From: Archivesica marissinica
Taxonomy: Eukaryota > Mollusca > Bivalvia > Venerida > Vesicomyidae
Assembly: GCA_014843695.1 (NCBI GenBank)
Contig: CM026400.1
Coordinates: 47,556,221 to 47,620,220, forward strand
Direction of reading: 5' to 3'
DNA length: 64,000 nt
Below are positions 56,429 through 64,000 of this stretch, one piece after another. Each line of letters starts with the position of its first letter. Position 1 is the first letter of the stretch. A model generated the notes under the pieces. The model had not been told where the DNA came from. It did no database searches and was given only the letters and a program-made list of their open reading frames with translations. A program made the translations under genes and the position numbers.

Positions 56429-56773
56429 CCCAATTAGAAATGCAAAGTTTATTCATACAGGATCTCAGTTGCCAGGATAATCAAAACAAGCAGGACGAGC
56501 CTCCGGTCTTCTGCATGCAAGTCAGATAGCATGAAAGTGAAGAGAATTAGTCCTCGGATGTGCATGCAAAGTTTCAATGCAATAACTGTACGATGGTTTT
56601 TGAGAAATTCTAGGTTCATTTTAATTTCTGAATTTTTATTTTTTTATGATTTCATTGGCTGGCTGCTTAAGACGTTCGACTGTATAGTTTCTGAACAGGC
56701 CAAGATAACAATCAAAACACATGTCACTACCAAACTGGGTTATCCTGAATTCCTGATTTGAAATAGTCAGCAT

Positions 56774-57862
56774 GGGTTATTCCACTGAAAATAGTCAAAA
56801 TGGATTATTCTGCTCTAAAAATATTCTAAATGGGTTCTGCTCTAAAAGTAGTCAAAATGGGTTCTGCTCTAAAAATACCGTATTTAGCTGTGTATAGTGC
56901 GCTACCGTGTATAGTGCGCACCCACGATCTGGCACGAAAATCGGCGGAAAAACTGAGTTCCTATGTATACTGCGCACGTGAAAAACGCAATTTTCCAAGT
57001 CAAAATTTAACATTTCTCAAGAATCGCTAAAAATTGTGTTCCGTGATTTTTACTTATATTAATCACTCGAGATATACCTCATCGAGTAACGCACTCGGTC
57101 ACACCTGCTCAAATTTCTCGACACGTTCTCAAACATCTCAACACGTTCTCAAACATGTCAGCAGATGCTCAAACTTCTCAACACGTGAAGCCTACCTAAT
57201 TAACTGGGACCCATTGTGAAAGGTTTGTCGAAATTAATTATCGCTACAATCAATTGAAATACTGCAGCCAAAAAGTTTTTTTTTATGCATTGACATTGTA
57301 CGCGAAGTACGCGAAAGTACGGGAAATATTACATACGATAAAACCACGTGATGTTATCAAATCGCCATTTTATGCATTTACCCAAAAACACAAAGTTTGC
57401 CAAAATAAACGAAATATATGCTAATTTTGTGGTCTTATTCATTTGATTTATTTATATAGACACCAACAAACATTATAACGATTGTCGAATGTAACAACTT
57501 ATAGAATGACTGGGCCGTTCGGGTCGAATTTCAGTTTTTTCACGAAATTTTGGTCCGGAAAAAAATGTCCTGATGTCTGTACTGCTCTATAATGCGCAGT
57601 AGACAAAATGGATGAGGATTTCAGTAAGAAATGTGCGCACTATACACAGCTAAATACGTATTCAAAATGGATTCTGCTCTAAAATATTCAAAATGGGTTC
57701 TGCTCTAAAAATATTCAAAATGGGTTCTGCTCTAAAAATATTCAAAATGGGTTCTGCTCTAATAATATTCAAAATGGATTCTGCTCTAAAAATATTCAAA
57801 ATGGGTTCTGCTCTAAAAGTAGTCAAAATGGGTTCTGCTCTAAAAGTAGTCAAAATGGATTC
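56774..57862. repeat. 27-bp minisatellite split by a MITE
   Basis: Unit TTCTGCTCTAAAAATATTCA + AAATGGG (27 bp). Four diverged units lie at 56774-56877 and about seven at 57659-57862. Removing the MITE restores a continuous unit across the TA insertion site. Confidence 0.92.
56878..57658. mobile_element. TA-target MITE, CGTATTTAGCTGTGTATAGT termini (781 bp)
   Basis: Left CCGTATTTAGCTGTGTATAG and its inverse CTATACACAGCTAAATACG at 57658, with TA duplicated at 56876-56877 and 57659-57660. A second GTGTATAGTGCGCAC lies 12 bp further in on the left. Inside are TATACTGCGCACGTG and TATAATGCGCAGTAG phrases. It is non-coding, of likely Tc1/mariner-pogo type, and inserted within the 27-bp array. Confidence 0.93.
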
Positions 57863-57890
57863 TCCTGTTCCACAGTCTACTATAATTTAC

Positions 57891-57961
57891 CTTTTGCATG
57901 CTGGTTAATTTTGGCCGTGCCATTCTTCCTCTATTTGTATCAATGCAGACATAATTGGCAT
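57891..57961 (-). CDS. Internal exon of unrecognised minus-strand gene
   Basis: 71 nt between TTTACTTTCAG and AAG|GTAAAT. It codes ANYVCIDTNRGRMARPKLTS and MQK after two leading bases. Those two bases complete the split codon left by the exon at 59903-60158 (1 + 2), and it ends at phase 0, as the exon at 56077 requires. Confidence 0.72.
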
Positions 57962-58014
57962 CTGAAAGTAAACCGCCAGTCACATTAGACAGCAAAGAAC
58001 ACGACAGAACAATG

Positions 58015-58267
58015 TTTAACCCTTTCAACACTACAGACCTCTAAATAGGCTTACATAAAGTGTAGATCCAGATGAGCTGGCTCGGACCCGGCTCGTCACG
58101 TGCCGTCTCATCAGGATTTGCACTTTTTGCCAGTAATATTAACACTTTTAAACAAAATTACCCATTTTGATAAATGAACTGGTCCAAATGTAATTTTCTT
58201 ATTAATTTATTGGTCTAAAAATATCATGCACCAGTCCATGTCAGTTACTTGGTGTTGAATGGGTAAA
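58015..58267. mobile_element. TTAA MITE copy 4
   Basis: Begins TTAACCCTTTCAACACT and ends GGTGTTGAATGGGTAAA (right TTAA mutated). The same orientation as copy 1. Confidence 0.87.
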
Positions 58268-58324
58268 AAAATCAACTAATATCCTGATTGCATTCCAACA
58301 ATTGTACAATGCATATAATACACA

Positions 58325-59262
58325 TCTACAGGAGATGTGTGTATGTTTTACGTTTATTTATCGTCGCTACCGGTTGCCCATATGAGCAACGCCTCCTGAA
58401 GAGATTAGTCATTTTAGGTTTTTGGAGGATAGTGCAATGATACAGACAGAGACCCATTCCAGAGTCTCCTCTGGTTCTTTTACATGCATGGTGTAAAGCA
58501 CCGACACGAGACCTCGGTTTAAAGTCCCATCTGAAATCTGTTAATTTTATTAGGGTCAGACCACAGGGATTCGGCACGTTTGGGGGTACTAGTATATATA
58601 TTTAAGTACAGGGATTCTACTCTGTGGGATGTCAGATTTCGCATCGATCAGTAAAATGCGTTCTGATTGGATTATGATTATTCTTCATATATAAAAAAAC
58701 ATCTTGTTACATTCTAATAATCCAATCAGAACGCTCGTTTCAACGCGAATTGCGCCGCTTTAGAATTTTTCAAAACAAATTGAAAATGCTACGAAATCTC
58801 TTTTTGACGTACATTTTTGCCGAATAAACCTACACGTTAGTGTAAACACATTTTATTGATAATGTTATTCACAGTTAAAACTCTCCCGTCGAAGATTTTT
58901 TTTTGTTGCTGACAGAACCCGTGTCCTAGTACGGAAATGTGACCTGCTATGGCCAATGTTTGTGGCAATTGTTTGCAAAGTATACATGCATGCAGCTTAA
59001 AGTTGTGTTTTATTTGAAGAACAATATAAAGACTCGGGATAGGCGTTATATTTGGACAGCTTTGTACAAAATTGTCTCAGATAGGGCCATTTTACTGATC
59101 GATGCGAAATCTGACATCCCACAGAGTAGAATCCCTGTACTTAAATATATATACTAGTACCCCCAAACGTGCCGAATCCCTGTGGGTCAGACAGGGGGAT
59201 CGAACCTGCAATCCCTGGATTACAAGTCCAGAGTCTTAACCACTGGACTACAGATCCGTCTG
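58325..59262 (-). repeat. SINE (tRNA-like head at 59193-59262) split by a hAT-like MITE
   Basis: On the minus strand the head has TCTGTAGTCCAGTGGTTAAG (A-box-like), an anticodon-arm-like GGACTTGTAATCC, and GCAGGTTCGATCCCCC (B box). The body continues on the other side of the MITE (58553 down to ~58325) with AACCGAGGTCTCGTGTCGG. The acceptor arm does not pair, so it is not a tRNA gene. Confidence 0.75.
58562..59184. mobile_element. hAT-like MITE with 8-bp target duplication (623 bp)
   Basis: Target duplication GGTCAGAC at 58554-58561 and 59185-59192. Termini CACAGGGATTCGGCACGTTT and its inverse continue as long arms (~100 bp) through TACTAGTATATATAT and GGATGTCAGATTTCGCATCG. An 8-bp duplication and CA-GGG termini fit hAT elements. 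Small palindromic remnants occur at 25539 and 36003. Confidence 0.95.
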
Positions 59263-59560
59263 TTACAGGAGACGGATTAGAATGAAGAGTCCTACAGAAT
59301 TCTTCTTCTTTATGACCTTGAAGTGGATAAGGGGCCTGTGGGCTGTACGAGACAGAGACACCGTCTCACTGAGACCCGATCCAACACTTATACAAATTTA
59401 ACAGTTTTACTCCATCAAACACATTTATCACTTCCAACATATAGACACCATTTCACGCTGCGTTCTATTCCCAGAGATATTTATTACTGAGTATGTAGTA
59501 CAGTATGCCTATTGCTTATAGCAGTATGGAGATAATTTGAGTAACTGGCTTCTTCCGTTG

Positions 59561-59897
59561 TGGATTAAAGGGTTAAATAACAGGACATGAACTCATAGCC
59601 ACTTAAAATTATACAAATAAACCAAGGTTGAACAAATGCACAATTTTGATATTTTTCTCAATATTTTCAACGACACCAGTCATATGATCCAGTCTGGTGT
59701 CGACCATGTCTATTGCTTATGAGGGCCTCTTCTGTTGTGGATTAAATGGTTATATAGCATAACATGAACTAACAGCCACGTAAAATTATACAAAACTGCA
59801 TGTACGAAGGTGGAAAATATATACAATTTTGATACTTTTCTCAATATTTTAAAAAATACATTTTTGCCACCATATGATCCAGTTGGCTGCCTCGGCA
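59561..59897. repeat. Two-copy ~168-bp tandem duplication
   Basis: 59561-59728 and 59729-59897 share GTTGTGGATTAAA-GGTTA, ACATGAACT-A-AGCCAC, TACAATTTTGATA-TTTTCTC and CATATGATCCAGT in order. It lies in the intron just 3' of the exon at 59903-60158. Confidence 0.85.
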
Positions 59898-59902
59898 CTT
59901 AC

Positions 59903-60158
59903 CTTCCATGATGGATTTCTGCATGTCCTTGGAGAGGAGTTCCCACTCGACTGTGTTAGCAACCTGATGGACGTACAAACACAGGTGCTCCACGCATTTC
60001 TTGAACAATACATTCACAAATTTCTCAAACTCCTGAAAGTCATAATCGTATAGCATATGTGAGAGGGTACGATGGTCGCAAGATCGGAGAGTTGGGTTTT
60101 CTCCAGGTTCTCCGGTTCCATCCCACATGAACGCCTTCATCCGCGTGAACAAGTGTGA
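59903..60158 (-). CDS. Internal exon of unrecognised minus-strand gene
   Basis: 256 nt between TTAATATTAG and GAAG|GTAAGT. It codes SHLFTRMKAFMWDGTGEPGE, then CDHRTLSHMLYDYDFQEFEK and FKKCVEHLCLYVHQVANTVE, a highly ordered, conserved-looking helical segment. It starts in phase 0, as the exon at 61222-61380 requires, and leaves one base for the exon at 57961. The family is not recognised. Confidence 0.8.
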
Positions 60159-60272
60159 CTAATATTAAGATGTTAAATCATGTTTTGCAATCGTTGTAAA
60201 ATAAATAAAGTTTATGCTTTAAATAGCATTAAGATAGCTGAATTTTCTATTAATATTGTTATAGTTCTCTGT

Positions 60273-60342
60273 CTCCATGGCCTAGTGGTTAAGGCGTCTG
60301 CCTACGGAGCAGGAGGTCAAAGGTTCGAACCGCCAGCTAGTT
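60273..60342 (+). tRNA. tRNA-Arg(ACG)-like pseudogene or SINE head
   Basis: GTCTCCATGGCCTAGTGGTT has an A box, TCTGC-CTACGGA-GCAGG forms an anticodon arm with ACG, and AAAGGTTCGAACC has a B box. The 3' side (GCCAGCTAG) does not pair with the 5' GTCTCCA, so the acceptor stem is lost. Confidence 0.6.
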
Positions 60343-60344
60343 AA

Positions 60345-60990
60345 ATAATGGTTACAAATTGCCTACAAGCCTGGCATACATGTGTAACGAGACGGTATCT
60401 CGACAGACACTCATGAATAACACATACAATGCATGATAGGACTGTTCTTGTACTTGTATGACCTTGAACAATTATGTATGACAATTTAGACAACTTATTG
60501 GTACTGCACACATAAATCGAGTTACCACACCCATTTATTTTCATTGATAGCATGGATATTTTATTGGGCCTTTACGCATATATTGCTAAATATATGCATG
60601 CACTATGGTGGTCTGCATATGTAAATATGCAATCTAATTGATTTGCTTTAGTTACAGAAAGGCACATTAGCTTGTCATTGTGAGAACCACTATGAACTTT
60701 CGTAATTGTTCCCCCCGACACATTTCAGTAAATGTGCAATCCGGATTATGGCTGAATTACAGCTTACGACACAGTGTCAATGTGCAACTGTGGTAGTAAG
60801 CGATAGATCAATATGGAAGCTTACCAATGCATTCATTAAATCCATCCTGAATAAACCTTAGTGATTGTAAATCATGACAATATGTAGACATTTGAACGTG
60901 CTACTACTGCGGTATCATGACTTCCACAAAGTGTAATATTTGCATACCATAAGCAAAAAACATTAAACTTCCAAGAAATCATAAGCAAAC
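60345..60990. other. Intronic, no feature seen
   Basis: AT-rich intron of the minus-strand gene. No further exon or repeat is recognised. Confidence 0.5.
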
Positions 60991-60991
60991 A

Positions 60992-61160
60992 GTAATAAAC
61001 TTACAAGTCCCAGCTGGAGTCGTTACAATTGTGCCCTTAGGCAAGGCATTTAAATTCCACATTGCCTCTCTCTCTCCCTCGTGGCGATGGAACAAGGTCT
61101 CGAGAGTGATTAATATCAGTTATACAAACTTGTTTCGAAATTAAGCTAAAATAAATATGT
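60992..61160 (+). repeat. SINE family 3, 5'-truncated
   Basis: Starts within CAGCTGGAGTCGTTACAATT and contains the shared central domain CCCTTAGGCAAGGCATTTAA, CTCTCTCCCTCGTGGCGATG, and the AGTGATTAATAT / AGCTAAAATAAA tail. Confidence 0.85.
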
Positions 61161-61221
61161 ATAAACTAGTGTTGGCAATTTCCCAGGTCGGTTAAATCCT
61201 GATAAACACAAAGAGTCTTAC

Positions 61222-61380
61222 CTCTGAAAACAATGGCATCTCCTCTTTCGGTCGAGTTTCTATAGTTTTCACCCATTTGTTGAGGGAAAGGTATGCTAAA
61301 CACGCATTTTCTGGAGACAGAGCCTGTATTATCATACCAAATATGTCCTCCAATGGCTGACGGTTGAACGAAATACCTTC
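61222..61380 (-). CDS. Internal exon of unrecognised minus-strand gene
   Basis: 159 nt (53 codons), phase 0 at both ends, between CGATTTTTAG and TCAGAG|GTAAGA. It codes EGISFNRQPLEDIFGMIIQA, LSPENACLAYLSLNKWVKTI, ETRPKEEMPLFSE: an ordered helical-repeat-like segment. It joins the exon at 60158 in frame. Confidence 0.8.
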
Positions 61381-61454
61381 CTAAAAATCGAAACATAACG
61401 CTGATAAGGAAAATCAAATACTGGTGAAAATATTTGGCGCAACTTTTTTCTTTT

Positions 61455-62008
61455 TATGTTATGTTATATTTCGGGTTTTACGCCTGCATCAGCACCATTT
61501 TGGGCTATATCAACGGCGGGCAGTTAGTTTACCGTACAACACCTTTCCTGGGCAGGCTCCAGCGGTTAACCAGTACTTGGGTGCACCAACCTCTGTAAGA
61601 AACTGCCAACTTTTTCATATAAATGAGACAGGGTCTGAGCTGTGCTCGAACCCGTGACCATCAGTGATGATAGGTTACAGTGGTATACAAGTCAGCGACC
61701 GTAACCACTCGACCACGGAGGCGGACCATCAGTGATGATAGGTTACAGTGGTATACAAGTCAGCGACCTTAACCACTCGACCACGGAGGCGGACCATCAG
61801 TGATGATAGGTTACAGTGGTATACAAGTCAGCGACCATAACCACTCGACCACGGAGGCGGACCATCAGTGATGATAGGTTACAGTGGTATACAAGTCAGT
61901 GACCGTAACCACTCGACCACGGAGGCGGAACCCGTGACCATCAGTGATGATAGGTTACAGTGGTATACAAGTCAGCGACCTTAACCACTCGACCACGGAG
62001 ACGGACTT
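61455..62008 (-). repeat. SINE family 1 with tRNA-like head amplified in tandem
   Basis: The body lies at 61455-61650. The head is then repeated about five times with a 68-bp period (GGACCATCAGTGATGATAGG ... CACTCGACCACGGAGGC). The last head, from 61930, regains the longer AACCCGTGACCATCAGTG junction. Heads differ at single positions (GACCGT / GACCTT / GACCAT). Confidence 0.93.
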
Positions 62009-62369
62009 TTTTCTTTTTAATTTTTTTTGCCACATGTCAAATACATAGCAAGGGACATCTGCTAAAGTACTGAAACAAGAAGGCCATCATGGCCCTGTAT
62101 CGTTCACATGACTCCCATTTTTTACCCTAGGGTAACCATATTAACAACTTTGAAACATATTCCTACAAAATGTTGCCAAAGTCTGATTGGTGGTTCGTGA
62201 GAAGTTGTTTGAAGAATTTGCGTAGGAACTCTGAGATTTGTTTTTATTTTCATGGCCTATGGTAATGCAGTCACTCCAGAGGAGATGGTAGAAGGGATAC
62301 ACCGATGATGCTTGTATCGAAAGTCCACCACCAACTAGCAACCCGTACATATGATCTACTACAATAATG

Positions 62370-62485
62370 TTAGATTAGTTTATACAAATTTAATTTAGCT
62401 CGATTGCGAATAATATTCTTACAACTTATATTAATCACTCTCGAGACATTTCCTGATGGAATCCATCGCCACGAGGGAATGTTAG
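62370..62485 (-). repeat. SINE family 3, 3' half
   Basis: Minus strand: CCCTCGTGGCGATGGATTCC, then CTCGAGAGTGATTAATATAA and the GAGCTAAATTAAATTTGTAT tail. The head is missing. Confidence 0.85.
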
Positions 62486-62570
62486 ATTGTCGCACAAGCC
62501 GGCATATACCCAGAATTGTCTTCAAATAAGAAGAACACATTAATCCTTAAAATGCTGATTAAATTGGAAG

Positions 62571-62670
62571 GAATGTGCAAACAACATGGATCCAGATCCA
62601 ACCATGTTACCATGGTGTTAACTCCCCATCTGATCAGGATTTTTTATTATTCATCCAAGTGTTTTAGCTC
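62571..62670. mobile_element. Diverged fragment of GATCCAGATCAG element
   Basis: CAAACAACATGGATCCAGATC and TGATCAGGATTTT, CCAAGTGTTTTAGCTCG align with 17950-18035 in POLE3 intron 1. Confidence 0.45.
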
Positions 62671-62773
62671 GATGTTGTTTCTAAAAGCAACTTTAGTTGT
62701 CATTAGGACTTTTAAGGGTTAATGAATTCTCGACTGCTACCATTATTTGAACTATTTGCAGCCTTTCAGTTAC

Positions 62774-62838
62774 CCAGCATGCAAAGAGTTCATTATGTTT
62801 CTCGTTTGCGAAAGTTGCCATTTCTTTTACGGTACTTG
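62774..62838 (-). CDS. Possible internal exon of unrecognised minus-strand gene
   Basis: 65 nt between CTACTGATAG and TGG|GTAACT. It codes STVKEMATFANEKHNELFAC plus W after two leading bases and ends in phase 0, as the exon at 61380 requires. Short and without outside support. Confidence 0.4.
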
Positions 62839-62904
62839 CTATCAGTAGATCAATAGAGAGCGTCAGATGCAGTTTTCGGTTGTTTCTCATTTTTTCATAA
62901 TTAT

Positions 62905-63055
62905 GTGCCTCACTTAGGGGCGTGGGACACTATCGATCTTTTTAGAGGTTTAACAAAAGTAGTCCCACACCGAGAGAGCCTGCCTCACTTAAGGGCGTGG
63001 GACACTACGATCTCTCTAGAGGTTTCACAAAAGTAGCCCCGCCCCCCCCCCTCCC
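62905..63055 (+). repeat. Two-copy ~77-bp tandem duplication
   Basis: GGGGCGTGGGACACTATCGA at 62917 and GGGCGTGGGACACTACGATC at 62993, followed in both by TAGAGGTTT-ACAAAAGTAG and a CCGAGAGAGCCT phrase. Confidence 0.8.
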
Positions 63056-63059
63056 CGAG

Positions 63060-63285
63060 AGAGCCTTCATGGTGAAATGGATACAGTGCCCGCCTCGTAA
63101 TCCAGAGGTTGTGAGTTCGGACTCGAGCAGAACCACGATGGCGATGCCCTTAGGCAAGACTATCCAGATTTCCTGTTCTCTCTCCCTCATGGCGATAGAT
63201 TCCATCAGGAATGAGGTCTCAAACAGCGATTAAACTCTTAGTGTTGTAAGAACTTCGTTTCGCAATCGAGCTAAATAAATGTGTA
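63060..63285 (+). repeat. SINE family 3-related, complete
   Basis: Head TCATGGTGAAATGGATACAG, GTTGTGAGTTCGGACTCGAG (B box), central CCCTTAGGCAAGACTATCCA, CTCTCTCCCTCATGGCGATA, and tail CGTTTCGCAATCGAGCTAAA. The head differs from the 63470 copy while the rest is shared, so different tRNA-like heads use one body. Confidence 0.85.
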
Positions 63286-63464
63286 CATGTTACGTTATGT
63301 CTGTAATAAGTACACTGCTTGTGTATTAATTTTCAGCTTTTGCAGCATGTGACGTTAAGACATTACCTAATTTGGTACACAACACTGAATATGTACACAG
63401 TTTGCCTGGTCCACATGCACAAACATACATATACAAGGCTTCTCCTCAGAACAAAACTTCAAAC

Positions 63465-63705
63465 AGTGTAAGTCGTGATAGCGTGGATGCGCGTTCGCTT
63501 CAGGTACGAAAGGTCTGGAGTTCGAGCCCCGCTGGAGCCGTAACGATTGTGCCCTTAGGCAAGGCATTTAAATTCCACGTTGCCTCTTCTCTCTCCCTCG
63601 TGGCGATGGATTACATCAGGAATGAGGTCTAGAGAGTGATTAATATAAGTTGAAAGAACTTGTTTCGCAATCGAGCTAAAATAAAGTTGTATAAACTAAA
63701 CAGTG
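63465..63705 (+). repeat. SINE family 3, full length
   Basis: AAGTCGTGATAGCGTGGATG (A box), GGAGTTCGAGCCCCGCTGGA (B box), central CCCTTAGGCAAGGCATTTAA, CTCTCCCTCGTGGCGATGGA, and tail AGTGATTAATATAAGTTGAA, AATCGAGCTAAAATAAAGTT. Confidence 0.92.
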
Positions 63706-63812
63706 TAAAAGATAGAAAAAGAAACAAGGCTTAGTTTAGTTTAATTCCCAAATTAGTTCCGGCGAGGTCCCGAAGTGGTGCTAGGGAGATGCATGAAAAT
63801 ATTTAAAAATTA

Positions 63813-63986
63813 GTCAAACCTGTCTTAAGCAGCCAGTCAAGGGAATCACAGACAGTGGCTGCTTAACACAGGTGGCTGCTTAATAGAGGTCAAATGTATA
63901 ATAAAACAACTTATTGGGAATCTGGAAACTGGCTGCTTAATACAGGTTGGCTGCTTAATAGAGGTGACCATTAACACAGGTTTGAC
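63813..63986. mobile_element. Small MITE, GTCAAACCTGT termini, TA target
   Basis: TAGTCAAACCTGTCTTAA (63811) and its inverse TTAACACAGGTTTGACTA (ending 63988) match with one mismatch, flanked by TA. The interior is built from repeats of GGCTGCTTAA-A-AGGT. Confidence 0.85.
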
Positions 63987-64000
63987 TATAGATGCATTGT

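Noticed and set aside
59193..59262. tRNA-Thr(TGT)-like sequence on the minus strand
   Set aside because: The anticodon arm and B box are good but the acceptor stem does not pair, and the sequence continues into a SINE body.

Overview
This window is eukaryotic nuclear DNA from an invertebrate animal, most likely a lophotrochozoan such as a mollusc. That attribution is an inference. It rests on spliced genes with GT-AG introns, tRNA-derived SINEs, a Nimb-like LINE, DIRS-like and Academ-like elements, and many minisatellites in AT-rich DNA. No bacterial features (operons, ribosome binding sites, CRISPR) are present.

Two host genes can be supported. The first is a complete four-exon POLE3 (CHRAC17, histone-fold subunit of DNA polymerase epsilon and CHRAC) on the + strand, 16720-24149. 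The second is the 3' part of an unrecognised minus-strand gene. Its exons at 61380-61222, 60158-59903, 57961-57891 and 56077-55403, plus a weaker one at 62838-62774, join with matching codon phases.

Everything else is mobile or repetitive. 1-9 kb: a broken MuDR-like transposase preceded by an in-phase T/P-rich coding repeat, a LINE reverse-transcriptase tail, a dead Tc1-like transposase, and a 28-bp minisatellite. 12.9-16.1 kb: a 45-bp minisatellite that grew inside a MITE. 16.7-24.2 kb: POLE3, whose introns hold a SINE-derived minisatellite, several SINEs, and a 1,390-bp Tc1-like transposon ending 19 bp before the last exon. 24.6-37.5 kb: two diverged copies of a ~1.5-kb segment. The second copy is split by a near full-length 5.8-kb Nimb-like LINE with a 14-bp target-site duplication, and a DIRS-like relic lies between the copies. 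37.5-45 kb: a second DIRS-like relic, TTAA-bounded MITEs, and a decayed protein-primed family-B DNA polymerase gene. That polymerase gene is interrupted by a ~1.25-kb insert encoding a CRESS-type (HUH + SF3 helicase) Rep with a hairpin just upstream. 45.9-52.05 kb: a 6.16-kb DNA transposon with ~260-bp inverted repeats. It encodes a zinc-finger/DDE-like part, an XPG/FEN-like nuclease part and a Cys-rich tail, which best fits the AcademX type. 52-64 kb: 18-bp and 33-bp minisatellites, MITEs with TA target sites (one nested in a 27-bp minisatellite), a hAT-like MITE with an 8-bp target duplication inserted into a SINE, and a SINE whose tRNA-like head is amplified in tandem.

The recurring theme is nesting. 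Elements insert into elements, and several minisatellites are internal expansions of mobile elements. The most unusual items are the Rep-only insert inside the polymerase gene, the XPG-nuclease transposon, and the Tc1 insertion beside the POLE3 exon 4 acceptor.
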